From contig JAAGZO010000437.1 of assembly GCA_024206195.1 (NCBI GenBank), positions 62,001 through 126,000 of the forward strand: a stretch of 64,000 nucleotides of DNA, in the 5' to 3' direction. Source of the DNA: a bacterium. GTDB lineage: Archaea; Nanoarchaeota; Nanoarchaeia; Woesearchaeales; UBA10216. Shown piece by piece: positions 15,984-24,716 of this stretch. Each line of letters opens with the position of its first letter. Position 1 is the first letter of the stretch. Both the position numbers and the translations under genes were made by a program. Below the pieces are notes generated by a model that saw only the letters and a program-made list of their open reading frames with translations, had not been told where the DNA came from and ran no database searches.

Positions 15984-17867
15984 ATGGACATACCTACAGT
16001 GTTGCTGTTTTTTGTATATATATGGGGGCTTGGTGTATCTGCAACGCTCTTTGTTAAGGAGGCAGAAAACCAACTAGAAAGAAATCTGATGCGCTTTGGA
16101 TTTGGTATTGCGCTGTTTATTGTTCTTGGATTGTTCCTTAATCTTATACATGTACCGCTTGATTGGAAAATATTCCTTGTTTTGAGTCTTTTAGGCCCAA
16201 TATACAAAGTAATAAGAAAAAAACCAAAGCTGCACGTGCTAAAGCTTACAAGATCAAACCTTTCAATAATGATTGTTCTTATCATATTCCTTGCATCACT
16301 GTTTATGTATGTAAGCGGAGCAGCAAAATACCCTTATCTTGAGGATGATGACCCATGGTCCCATGCAATGGGTGTTTCATATGTTGCTCATGAGAAAACA
16401 GTCTTTGACACACCAGAAAAAACAGACCGAATACACTATATTGATCCATATCCTCCTTCATATGATATGATTCTTGGTGTCCTGCATCAAACATCATCTT
16501 CTATCAACTGGACACTGAAGTTCTTCAATGCACTAATTATCTCATTAGGTCTGATCTTCTTTTACTTCTTTGCAAAGGAGTTCACGCAGAACAAGGCCCT
16601 TGCATTATTTGCAACATTTGTCTTAGCTTCTGTTCCTGCATTTCTGAGCCATTTCATATGGGCTTTATCACTTATAATGCCGCTCTTCTTTGTTGGATTC
16701 TATGCATTAGAAAGAATAAAGCATGACAAACGCTGGTGGATTGTGGCAGCAATAGTAACAGGCGCTGCTTTGGTTGTTGCACCATCTCACAGTGCATATT
16801 ATGGCTTGTTCTTTGCGCTTTATTTCATAGTCAGAACAATCCTTGAAAGAAAGTTTTTGCTTTACGAATTCCTTGCAGGAGTATGCGGTTTAGCCCTTTC
16901 GCTTCTCTGGTGGGGACAATCATTTTTAAAATTTGGAATCACAGGAACACTGGATAAAATAGGAATTGGTGGCCAGTCAATATTGGGTGTTGCTGGAACT
17001 GGCGATAGAGTTTACACTTTTGTTGACTTCTTTATTGCGCAAAAGCAGAACATGATTAATAGTCCAGTTGGCCTGGGCATCTTTGTGTGCTTGCTTGGTT
17101 TCATTGGAATAATCTATGCAATAATAAGAATAATCTATGCAGTAATAAAACACAATCAGTTACTCAAGAAGAATCACTGGATTATCATAACCTTTGTCTG
17201 GCTTGCTTTAACCATGTATGCTGTAAATGCAGCAAACATGCCAATAAAGCTCTCACCATTCAGAGTCTGGATGCTTCTTGCAGTACCGGTTTCATTAATT
17301 GCATCTTTAGGCTTAATCGGTTTGTGGCGCCTTGTAGAATCATTACTAAAGTCAGCATACAGCAAAGATATGGATAAGGATGCACTGCAGGGCATGAAAA
17401 CAGTAATATCTGTAATCAAAATTGCAATATTGGTCATTGTTGTTGTTGGAGTATTGTTCACATCAACACAGCAGAAATATGCTGTTAATACAGCCCAATG
17501 GCCTCCTGGAGCTATGTGGACTTCATATCAGGAGGTTGAAGCATATTCCTGGCTCAGCACGCTTCCAATAGACACTAAGGTTTTCTCATTTTCACATGAT
17601 TCGCATGTCATAGGCTTTGATAAGTTCAGCTGTGGCTGGTGCGAGGACGTTCTTGAATTCAGAAGAACAGCAATTAACCAATCAGCAGAGGATATTTACG
17701 TATGGCTCAGCTCTAATGGTTATGAATACACTATTCTTGGCGGCATGGAAATAAGAACTTATGGTGAAGAACCAGTAATGAACTTAATTCAGCAGATGGA
17801 TAACTCATCGCATTTCCAGCCAGCTCATAGTGTACAGGGAGGCGCATTAATTTTTAAGGTTGTTTAG
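15984..17867 (+). CDS. Polytopic GT-C-like membrane glycosyltransferase
   Basis: 627 residues with about 12 membrane helices and a soluble C-terminal tail, as in STT3/PMT-type GT-C enzymes. After the first helices an extracytoplasmic loop holds EDDDPWSHA, a plausible GT-C Asp motif, followed by YIDPYPPSYDMILG. The C-terminus is a globular beta/alpha tail (VEAYSWLSTLPIDTKVFSFS...). It would use a polyprenyl-phosphate sugar at the outer face to extend the glycan. The ATG at 15984 is preferred over a TTG six bases earlier because it is at the right distance from the TATA. Confidence 0.85.
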   Translation: MDIPTVLLFFVYIWGLGVSATLFVKEAENQLERNLMRFGFGIALFIVLGLFLNLIHVPLDWKIFLVLSLLGPIYKVIRKKPKLHVLKLTRSNLSIMIVLIIFLASLFMYVSGAAKYPYLEDDDPWSHAMGVSYVAHEKTVFDTPEKTDRIHYIDPYPPSYDMILGVLHQTSSSINWTLKFFNALIISLGLIFFYFFAKEFTQNKALALFATFVLASVPAFLSHFIWALSLIMPLFFVGFYALERIKHDKRWWIVAAIVTGAALVVAPSHSAYYGLFFALYFIVRTILERKFLLYEFLAGVCGLALSLLWWGQSFLKFGITGTLDKIGIGGQSILGVAGTGDRVYTFVDFFIAQKQNMINSPVGLGIFVCLLGFIGIIYAIIRIIYAVIKHNQLLKKNHWIIITFVWLALTMYAVNAANMPIKLSPFRVWMLLAVPVSLIASLGLIGLWRLVESLLKSAYSKDMDKDALQGMKTVISVIKIAILVIVVVGVLFTSTQQKYAVNTAQWPPGAMWTSYQEVEAYSWLSTLPIDTKVFSFSHDSHVIGFDKFSCGWCEDVLEFRRTAINQSAEDIYVWLSSNGYEYTILGGMEIRTYGEEPVMNLIQQMDNSSHFQPAHSVQGGALIFKVV

Positions 17868-19290
17868 ATTTAAGCAATGTTCTTATCAGTTCTTTTTCTT
17901 CCTTACCCAGTCCTCCAACAATAAATAGAATCAATGCGTAAGTTGCTGCTGCAATAGGGATAATCAAAAGCAGGTGAAGGTCTTTGATTAGGAAATGAAT
18001 GACCAGGCCCATTACTATTCCTGCAATAACTGGTCGGAATACTATTTTTGGAATATTTATCTTGTATCCAAACTTGCGTATGAAATAAAACAAAAGCATG
18101 AACACGCAGAACTCTGTAATTATGGTAGCAATAGTCGCTCCAATGTGCATCATCTTTGGAATAAGAATAAAATTAAGCACAACATTAAGTACAGCGCAGA
18201 ATCCAGCCGCATATGTGAAGTATTTCTGTTTGTTAATTGAGTTCAGCAAATAGCCTGTTAATGTGCTAACGAATATTATCACAGCAGCCCAGATTATTAT
18301 CTGCAGAACAAGAACAGAGCTCTTGAAATGTTGCTCTGGATAAATAAAAAGCAGTATCCTTTCTGCCAGTAGCGTAGTTCCAACAGCTATTGGAAGTGCT
18401 ATAACAAAAAGAAAATAAAAGGTTTTTCTGTAAAGCTTTTCAAGCATATCCCTGTTTGTTGTGTAAAGCTTTGACATTGCTGGATAGATAGCCATGACAA
18501 CAGAACCAGGTATGAAATAGAGTGCATCAAGAGCCCGGTAGGATGCATTATACCAGCCTGTAACCTCGTAGCCGGACATCAAAGTAAGCATAACAGTATC
18601 AATCCTGAAGTAGATTGTCACAAAGATTGTTGTAAACCAGAAAGGCAGGCCATTCTTCATAACGCGCTTGAGAAAATCAATGTCAAATCTCAGCCCTATA
18701 GGTACGATCTTTCTTACAAAGAAAAAGTATAGAAAGAAATTGACTATGTAAGAGAAAAGGAAAACACCTGCCAGCGCAATGAGTCCATATCCCATGCTCA
18801 GCACAAGGATGCCTCCGCAAACAGTTATAACCCTCTCCATTATATTCATCAATGAGAGGTATTCCATCTTTTCATAGGCCTGGAAAATCATTCCGAAAAA
18901 CCCGGATATAGTCAAAAAGAAGTTCATGACAGATATGATATACACTGCGGTGGTTACTGCAGGGTCCTCATTCATGAATGAGATGGCAATAATTGGCAGA
19001 ACGCAAACAATGAATGCAAATATCAGCTTGAGTGAAAGTATGTTTTGGAAGAAGTGTTCAGTCTCTTTCTTGTCCCTTGCAACCTCCCTCACCATGAATA
19101 AGCTGACACCAAAGTCATAGAATATCAGGAATAGCCCGGTAAATGCAAAGATAAATGAGTACATTCCGAGGCCAGTATCCTCCAGCTTGTTTGCAATAAC
19201 AATTACAAGAAAAAAAGACATGACCTTGCTTATTATATCTGCACTCCACAGAAAAATAGTGTTTTTTGCAATGGTCCTGGCTATAGACAT
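17854..19290 (-). CDS. Polysaccharide/lipid-linked oligosaccharide flippase (Wzx, MOP superfamily)
   Basis: 478 residues, about 12-14 membrane helices. It has the typical start SIARTIAKNTIFLWSADIISKVMSF, a conserved VREVARD after helix 2, then the central YFRIDTVMLTLMSGYEVTGWYNASYR found in Wzx/RfbX proteins. It should move the lipid-linked glycan to the outer face of the membrane before AglB transfer. The start at 19290 was chosen over the upstream ATG at 19302 because TATA at 19313-19321 is 27 bp before it, giving a leaderless start. Confidence 0.92.
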   Translation of the reverse strand: MSIARTIAKNTIFLWSADIISKVMSFFLVIVIANKLEDTGLGMYSFIFAFTGLFLIFYDFGVSLFMVREVARDKKETEHFFQNILSLKLIFAFIVCVLPIIAISFMNEDPAVTTAVYIISVMNFFLTISGFFGMIFQAYEKMEYLSLMNIMERVITVCGGILVLSMGYGLIALAGVFLFSYIVNFFLYFFFVRKIVPIGLRFDIDFLKRVMKNGLPFWFTTIFVTIYFRIDTVMLTLMSGYEVTGWYNASYRALDALYFIPGSVVMAIYPAMSKLYTTNRDMLEKLYRKTFYFLFVIALPIAVGTTLLAERILLFIYPEQHFKSSVLVLQIIIWAAVIIFVSTLTGYLLNSINKQKYFTYAAGFCAVLNVVLNFILIPKMMHIGATIATIITEFCVFMLLFYFIRKFGYKINIPKIVFRPVIAGIVMGLVIHFLIKDLHLLLIIPIAAATYALILFIVGGLGKEEKELIRTLLKSKQP

Positions 19291-19312
19291 GTTACAATGC
19301 AACTGATTTGGC

Positions 19313-19321
19313 CTTATAAAA
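19313..19321 (-). promoter_or_regulatory. TATA box deciding the Wzx start
   Basis: TTTTATAAG on the minus strand, centred 27 bp before the ATG at 19290; the ATG at 19302 would be too close. Confidence 0.55.
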
Positions 19322-19344
19322 CTTTTGGAAATTGAGAGAACTCA

Positions 19345-19632
19345 TTATTCCTTATTCTTGCTCATTTTCTCAACAGCCTTCTTGAATGCATCAATCTGCT
19401 TTTCTGTGAGACTGCCGTACTTAAGATAGCTGATCTTGATATTTCTTAAGAAAGCGTTTTTCATGTAGAAATCTTCTGGAATGTTCAGGAGCTTCTTCAT
19501 CTTTGGATCCTTTACTTCTCCAGCAAGTTCACTTTTCTGGCAATCATAGCATATGCTGTACTTCTGTCTCCATGTTGCAATCACATAATTCTTCTTGCAA
19601 ACAACACATTTCTGTTTAAAGCTTATTGCCAT
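19345..19632 (-). CDS. Small zinc-ribbon protein
   Basis: 95 residues with two CxxC pairs (CVVCKKNY and CYDCQK) forming a likely zinc ribbon in the first third. A basic helical C-terminus follows: NAFLRNIKISYLKYGSLTEKQIDAFKKAVEKM. The segment with FLR-I-x-Y followed by L-T/S-E-K-Q resembles a motif found in nucleic-acid-binding zinc-ribbon proteins; function unknown. Own leaderless promoter (TATA at 19654-19663). Confidence 0.8.
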   Translation of the reverse strand: MAISFKQKCVVCKKNYVIATWRQKYSICYDCQKSELAGEVKDPKMKKLLNIPEDFYMKNAFLRNIKISYLKYGSLTEKQIDAFKKAVEKMSKNKE

Positions 19633-19653
19633 TTAAGAAGTAAAATATAGGTT

Positions 19654-19663
19654 ATTTATAAAA
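19654..19663 (-). promoter_or_regulatory. TATA box for the zinc-ribbon gene
   Basis: TTTATAAAT on the minus strand, about 26 bp before the ATG at 19632. Confidence 0.5.
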
Positions 19664-19682
19664 TCTACGTTATAATCACAAA

Positions 19683-19692
19683 AAATATAAAG
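19683..19692 (+). promoter_or_regulatory. TATA box for the small gene at 19714
   Basis: AAATATAAAG, about 27 bp before the ATG; leaderless. Confidence 0.5.
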
Positions 19693-19713
19693 CTGCGACA
19701 AACTAGTTAGTTT

Positions 19714-20025
19714 ATGTCTGGAGAAAACACACCTGATGATATTGGACTTATTGTTGATACAAACAAAGCTTTTTTGGATTATGATAGGCCTAGCGGCCTT
19801 GCTTTATATGAACATGAGGGGGTTAAGAGCTTGTTTGCAGTTGAGCAAATTCAGCATAAACAGCTGGAAGGAGATGAACATCCCCAAATGTATCTTTCTG
19901 GAACATTATTTAGTATAGGTGCAGATTACTCTGAAGCTGTTCCATGTGCAGCAATGCAAATAACAGAAGTAACTGATATTCCAATTAGTAAAGTAAAGCC
20001 TTTAACTGAATTGGTTTCTCCCTAG
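19714..20025 (+). CDS. Small uncharacterised soluble protein
   Basis: Not recognised. 103 residues, acidic, no membrane span or signal peptide. Alternating hydrophobic strands (SGLALYEHEG, VKSLFAVEQI, QMYLSGTLFSIG) suggest a small beta-rich domain. It is a single gene with its own well-placed TATA and a leaderless ATG, standing between a zinc-ribbon gene and a GT2 run. Coding status is supported by the promoter position and full-length frame; function cannot be inferred. Confidence 0.65.
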   Translation: MSGENTPDDIGLIVDTNKAFLDYDRPSGLALYEHEGVKSLFAVEQIQHKQLEGDEHPQMYLSGTLFSIGADYSEAVPCAAMQITEVTDIPISKVKPLTELVSP

Positions 20026-20050
20026 TTTTCTGCACTTTAGCTTCGCAAAC

Positions 20051-20060
20051 CTTTATAAAG
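20051..20060 (+). promoter_or_regulatory. TATA box of the GT operon 20090-23926
   Basis: CTTTATAAAG, about 34 bp before the ATG at 20090. The short leader contains GGGGGAA (20081-20087), a ribosome-binding-site-like G run also seen before other leadered genes here. Confidence 0.5.
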
Positions 20061-20089
20061 AACAGTAGTTCCCAGAAGTTGGGGGAAAT

Positions 20090-20857
20090 ATGAAGATATC
20101 TGCTTGCATTGTGCTATACCATGAAGAGGATGTTATACAGAAATGTTTAGATAGCCTCAAAGGTGTTGTTGACGAAATCATTGTTGTTCATGATGGTCCA
20201 TGCAAGGATAAAACATTGGATATCTGCAAAAGATACACAAAGAAAATATTCATAAGGCCTCGCATAGGTGAGGCAGAGCCGCACCGCGCTTTCTCATTCT
20301 CAAAAGCACAGTATGATTGGATTCTGCAGATAGATGCAGATGAGTCTCTTTCAGAAAAAGCAAGAAAAAACATCAAAAAGCTGCCAACAGATGTTGCTGC
20401 TTATGAGCTTGCATGGGAATTTAAGCTTGGAAACAAGAACCTGCCGAGAAGAGGCCTTGGGAAAGCATACAAACTCTGTTTTTTCAATAAAGACAAGGTA
20501 AAATATCGCGGTCTTTTGCATGAAATACCTTTAGTCAATGGAAGGAAAAAGAAAACAGAGCTTTTGCTCTGCCACAATCCAAAGTACAACAACTTCACTT
20601 TCAAGGCGTTCAGGACAAAATGGTTGCGCTGGACAAAGATACAGGCAGAGCAATACATCAGGAATGGCAATGCAACAATGCCTGCTTTCATGTATTTTTT
20701 TAGAGGGCTAGTCCATTTCATCTATTATTTCATACATTACTTCAGGCACGGCATCATTAACGGATGGATAGGCTTCAAGATTTCGATTTTGCAGGGATTA
20801 TACAATTTTTATGTAAATTATTATATAATGAAGTATCATAACAAAGTAAAAAAATGA
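20090..20857 (+). CDS. Family 2 glycosyltransferase (short, membrane-associated C-terminus)
   Basis: 255 residues: CIVLYHEEDVIQKCLDSL, EIIVVHDGPCKDKTLDI and a metal-binding WILQIDADESLS (about residues 80-91), then a C-terminal amphipathic/hydrophobic part (FMYFFRGLVHFIYYFIHYF) that may lie on the membrane. It resembles WaaE/KdtX-like GT2 enzymes. First of four genes (GT2, GT2, GT2, GT4) joined by ATGA overlaps, so probably consecutive steps of one oligosaccharide chain. Confidence 0.9.
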   Translation: MKISACIVLYHEEDVIQKCLDSLKGVVDEIIVVHDGPCKDKTLDICKRYTKKIFIRPRIGEAEPHRAFSFSKAQYDWILQIDADESLSEKARKNIKKLPTDVAAYELAWEFKLGNKNLPRRGLGKAYKLCFFNKDKVKYRGLLHEIPLVNGRKKKTELLLCHNPKYNNFTFKAFRTKWLRWTKIQAEQYIRNGNATMPAFMYFFRGLVHFIYYFIHYFRHGIINGWIGFKISILQGLYNFYVNYYIMKYHNKVKK

Positions 20858-21876
20858 AAGTATCTGTTGTTATTCTTAACTGGAATGGGAAGGGCTATCT
20901 GAAAGATTGCCTTAGTTCTGTTTTCATGCAGAATTTCAAAGATTTTGAGGTCATTGTTGTTGATAACAAGTCCACTGATGGCTCTGTAGAGTTCGTTAAA
21001 AAGAACTTCAAAAAAGCAAAGCTTGTGGTAAACAAGAAGAATTATGGCTTTGCAGAAGGAAATAATATTGGTGTTCGCAAGGCAAAGGGAAAATATATCG
21101 CTCTTCTCAACAATGACACAGTTGTTGACAAGAACTGGCTATCTGCACTGGTAAAAGAGCTTGAAAAAGATAAGAAAAACGTGATTGTTGGTTCGCGCAT
21201 AAACAATGTAACCAGTTTTTATCATAATTCAGAAACCCTTGGAAGCATCTTTAGTCTCATGGGAGAGCCGATTGATATAAAGGCTCGTGACAAAACCTTT
21301 TCATTCTCTGCATCTGGTTGCTCAATGATTTTCAGGAAAGATGTCATCAGAGAACCATTTGACCCTGACTATTTTGCTTACTGTGAGGATTCGCAGTTGT
21401 CATGGCTTGTTAATCTGTTGGGTTACAAGGTAAAAATTGCACCAGACTCAAAACTGGACCATCTTGGAGGTGTCACACTCCAAAGACTGCCGCAGGTTTC
21501 TTTCCATGCAGAGAAGAACAAATATTTGAACATAATGACGCTGTATGAGGGAAAAACACTGATAAAAATAATCCCGTTGATAATAGAAAACATTATAATA
21601 ACAAATATGATTTCACTTTTCAAGGGGAGATTGCATAGAAACCTAGCAGCTTATTTTTGGCTTTTGAGAAATATAACTAAGATTCCAAAAAAACGCGTTA
21701 AGATACAGATGCAAAGAAAGCTGCCTGACAAAATAATTTTAAATTATTTCAGCTACAAAGTCCCTTACAGGTTTGGCGGCTTTGAAAAGATATTCAACGT
21801 ATTCAACTACATCTATTGCAGAATACTGTTCATGCCGCTATACGAGTTCACAATCAAGAGATCAATAGAAAAATGA
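20854..21876 (+). CDS. Family 2 glycosyltransferase, rhamnosyltransferase-like (tandem paralogue a)
   Basis: 340 residues with VVILNWNGKGYLKDCLSSV, VIVVDNKSTDGS, the metal-binding ALLNNDTVVDKNWL and the acceptor-side YFAYCEDSQLSW. Such GT2 enzymes are often rhamnosyltransferases (WbbL-like), attractive beside an rml operon. It shares long identical stretches (NNIGVRKAKGKYIALLNNDT) with the next gene, so the pair came from tandem duplication. ATGA-coupled on both sides. Confidence 0.92.
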   Translation: MKVSVVILNWNGKGYLKDCLSSVFMQNFKDFEVIVVDNKSTDGSVEFVKKNFKKAKLVVNKKNYGFAEGNNIGVRKAKGKYIALLNNDTVVDKNWLSALVKELEKDKKNVIVGSRINNVTSFYHNSETLGSIFSLMGEPIDIKARDKTFSFSASGCSMIFRKDVIREPFDPDYFAYCEDSQLSWLVNLLGYKVKIAPDSKLDHLGGVTLQRLPQVSFHAEKNKYLNIMTLYEGKTLIKIIPLIIENIIITNMISLFKGRLHRNLAAYFWLLRNITKIPKKRVKIQMQRKLPDKIILNYFSYKVPYRFGGFEKIFNVFNYIYCRILFMPLYEFTIKRSIEK

Positions 21877-22877
21877 AAGCATCAGTAATTGTTCTTAACT
21901 ACAATGGAAAAAAAGTAACAATAGACTGTGTAAAATCCTTACTTAAGCAGACATACAAGGATTTTGAGATAATTGTTGTTGACAATGGCTCAATTGATGG
22001 TTCAATTAAAGCATTAGAGCCCTTAATGAAAAAGTCAAAGAAGATTAAGCTTGTAATCAATGACCGCAATTATGGTTTTTCAGAGGGAAACAATATTGGT
22101 GTTAGGAAAGCAAAAGGAAAATACATAGCTCTCCTTAACAACGACACGATTGTTGACAAGAACTGGCTGAAAGCAGCGATTGCAGTCCTTGAGAAGAATC
22201 CTTCTGCACTTGTTGGATCATACTGCCATAACATACATCACAAAGTAATTCCAAAACCACCTGGTTATACAGTGAACCTCTTCGGATATCCTGTTTACAG
22301 CAGGCATGCTTCTCCAAATTTCTCTTTTGGCGTTACAGGCCCTTCAATGTTTTTCAGCAAGCAGGCGATAAAAGAGCCTTTTGATGCAGACTATTTTGCG
22401 TATGGAGAAGATATCTACATCTCATGGCTTGCCCACATCAAAGCAAGGGATGTTATAATATCACTTGATTCAAAACTGAAGCATTTGCACGGCATGACTG
22501 GTTCAAAGCTGCCTTTTGTGCAGCAGTTTCATGGGGAGAAAAACAGAGTGATGAATCTGTTGCTATTTTATGAGCGCTCAACCCTGATTAAGCTTCTTCC
22601 TTTAATTTTCATAAATGACCTTGCGGTTTTGTTAAGTTCACTGATACGAGGAACCTCTGGTAAGGCAAGGGCGCATCTTTGGCTGCTTTTTAATTTAAGG
22701 AAAATACTTTCAAAGCGGTGCGCTATACAAAAGCAAAGAAAGCTTCCTGATAGCAAGGTGCTCAACTACATAAGCTACAAAATCTATCCTCAAAGAGGGC
22801 TAGGAAAACTAGTAAACAACATCATGAGACTTTACTGTAGACTATTATCAATAAAAACAATTGAGCTGAGAAAATGA
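21873..22877 (+). CDS. Family 2 glycosyltransferase, rhamnosyltransferase-like (tandem paralogue b)
   Basis: 334 residues, paralogue of the preceding gene with IVLNYNGKKVTIDCVKSLL, IIVVDNGSIDGS, LLNNDTIVDKNWL and YFAYGEDIYISWL. The start at 21873 overlaps the upstream stop as ATGA and gives MKASVIVLNYN, the family N-terminus; the longer frame from 21816 would add a stretch inside the upstream gene. The C-terminal halves of the two paralogues diverge more, suggesting different acceptors. Confidence 0.92.
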   Translation: MKASVIVLNYNGKKVTIDCVKSLLKQTYKDFEIIVVDNGSIDGSIKALEPLMKKSKKIKLVINDRNYGFSEGNNIGVRKAKGKYIALLNNDTIVDKNWLKAAIAVLEKNPSALVGSYCHNIHHKVIPKPPGYTVNLFGYPVYSRHASPNFSFGVTGPSMFFSKQAIKEPFDADYFAYGEDIYISWLAHIKARDVIISLDSKLKHLHGMTGSKLPFVQQFHGEKNRVMNLLLFYERSTLIKLLPLIFINDLAVLLSSLIRGTSGKARAHLWLLFNLRKILSKRCAIQKQRKLPDSKVLNYISYKIYPQRGLGKLVNNIMRLYCRLLSIKTIELRK

Positions 22878-23926
22878 GAATAGCTATTATTTCAACTTAT
22901 CCGCCCCAAAAGGACGGAATAGGAATATATGCAGGCCACTTTGCAGACTCTTTTGAAAAGCTCGGAAATTTTGTTCGTGTTATCTCGTTCCAGAATTATG
23001 AATACAAGGATAATAGGGTTAAGCCTTTCCTGAAAAAGCATAACCCCTTTGGTTATCTCAAGACCGCTCTTTTCATAAAAAACATGAAATTTGACACAGT
23101 AATAATACAGCATGAATACCTGATTTACAATTATTTCTGGCTTCCATTAATGATGGCTTTGCTTAAGCTATTCCGAATTAAAGTAAACCTTGTGGTGCAC
23201 ACAGTAATCCCTTATGAGGATTTTGTGAAGAAAAATATCTTCAGACTGATACATTCATTCACATTTCTCTTCACAGACAAGATCTTTGTGCACACAGAGA
23301 ATGCACGCAAGCACCTTCAAAGGAAAACATTTGTTAGAAAGAAAACAATTGTTCTTCCAATTCCAATTGACAAGAAGAATGTAAAGCCAGAAATGCCAAA
23401 GGATTCAAAAGTGCTCAGTTTTGGCTATGCTGCGCATGATAAGGGAATAGATATTGCATGCAATGCTGTTGAGGGAACAGATATCAAGCTGAAGATAGTT
23501 ACCTCAATAAACCCGAAGCTGCTCAAGGAAAAAAAATACTTAGAAAAAATAAAAGAACTTGCAGAGAAAAATAATAACATAACCCTTGTGCAACGCTTTG
23601 TCTCAGAAAAAGAGAAAGAAGAGCTTTACAAGGAAACAGATTTCTGCATTCTTCCATATAGATTCATCGAGCAGAGCGCAGTTCTCACAGATGTCTGGGG
23701 ATTCTACAAAATCCCTGTTTGCTCTGATGTCCGCGCCTTCAAGGAAGAAGTCAATGACAAATATGGAGTTCTCTTCACAAAAGAAGACCCTGAAGACCTT
23801 CGAAAGCAACTACAAGCAATAATCAAGGACAAAGACAAGCAGAAAAAGCTTTTAGACAACATAACAAAGCTTGTCGAAGAACGAAACTTCGACGCAGTCG
23901 CAAAGGATTACATGGAATATATTTAA
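22874..23926 (+). CDS. Glycosyltransferase family 4
   Basis: 350 residues, GT-B. It has the N-terminal IAIISTYPPQKDGIGIYAGHFADS, a middle VIIQHEYLIYNYFWL, and VLSFGYAAHDKGID at the start of the nucleotide-binding domain. The EX7E region is weak (QSAVLTDVWGF), so assignment rests on fold pattern and context. ATGA overlap with the upstream GT2; last gene of the operon, converging on the UPF0489 gene. Confidence 0.85.
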   Translation: MRIAIISTYPPQKDGIGIYAGHFADSFEKLGNFVRVISFQNYEYKDNRVKPFLKKHNPFGYLKTALFIKNMKFDTVIIQHEYLIYNYFWLPLMMALLKLFRIKVNLVVHTVIPYEDFVKKNIFRLIHSFTFLFTDKIFVHTENARKHLQRKTFVRKKTIVLPIPIDKKNVKPEMPKDSKVLSFGYAAHDKGIDIACNAVEGTDIKLKIVTSINPKLLKEKKYLEKIKELAEKNNNITLVQRFVSEKEKEELYKETDFCILPYRFIEQSAVLTDVWGFYKIPVCSDVRAFKEEVNDKYGVLFTKEDPEDLRKQLQAIIKDKDKQKKLLDNITKLVEERNFDAVAKDYMEYI

Positions 23927-24639
23927 GAATAAACTGCAGCCAATCCTGTAAGTGTCTTTTTCTGCACTTCATCTACTTTATCCATAGGAACATATGTTTT
24001 AAGGCCACCTGGTCTAGCTCCCTGCGACCGTGCTATGGTTATAAGAGCTGGTGCTTTTAGTTTTCTAAGCAAATCCATAGTGTCATCTATTCTTTGTTCG
24101 TAATTTTCGACTCCATCATAAGAGCGCCTCATATTAGAAATGTGGGTGTGGCAGCAAAATGCATCCAAATCAATATCAAGAATCATTACTCTGTTCTCCA
24201 GATTGATTTTTTCTGGTGTTGGCGTATTTTCTGAATCATAATCTGGGAACTCATTGTCCCACCTAATTCTTTTCCCACTAAGTTCTTTAAAAATAATGTT
24301 TTCATAATCAAAAACCGCTGTTTTAATTGAAGTTCTACCATTGCCTGTATCTCGTGTCCCAAGGTCTTGTAGACGTTTTTCTTCTGAGTGCGGGTTCAGC
24401 CAGTAGATTGAAGAAACAATTCCATGATGAAATGCAGAGCAGATAAAATGTGAAATATCAAGAGTTTCTTTTGCATACTTCTTGTCAATCTTCTCAGCAA
24501 ACGATATCCCGCCAGCCATATCTGAATGCCCGTCAACATGAAACAATATAGCATCCTCTATTCCATGCTTATACCATGGGTAAAGCGCTTCATTATGATT
24601 GTTCACAATCGCAATAGGTATCCCTGCAATTTTTTTCAT
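23923..24639 (-). CDS. UPF0489/arginase-like-fold protein
   Basis: 238 residues. HVDGHSDM at 34-41 and ILDIDLDAFC at about 153-162 are the signature metal-type motifs of the UPF0489 family, which has an arginase-like fold; an SQGARPGG segment follows near the C-terminus. The spaced His/Asp pairs suggest a binuclear metal hydrolase, for example a ureohydrolase or amide-bond hydrolase, but no member's reaction can be assumed. It converges with the GT operon and is upstream of no obvious partner. Confidence 0.75.
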   Translation of the reverse strand: MKKIAGIPIAIVNNHNEALYPWYKHGIEDAILFHVDGHSDMAGGISFAEKIDKKYAKETLDISHFICSAFHHGIVSSIYWLNPHSEEKRLQDLGTRDTGNGRTSIKTAVFDYENIIFKELSGKRIRWDNEFPDYDSENTPTPEKINLENRVMILDIDLDAFCCHTHISNMRRSYDGVENYEQRIDDTMDLLRKLKAPALITIARSQGARPGGLKTYVPMDKVDEVQKKTLTGLAAVYS

Positions 24640-24716
24640 TTTTCAACATCTATCAGAATTCCCCTTTTAACGAATATAGACCAGTAACTGTGCACGTTTT
24701 ATAAGACTTGCGTTTT

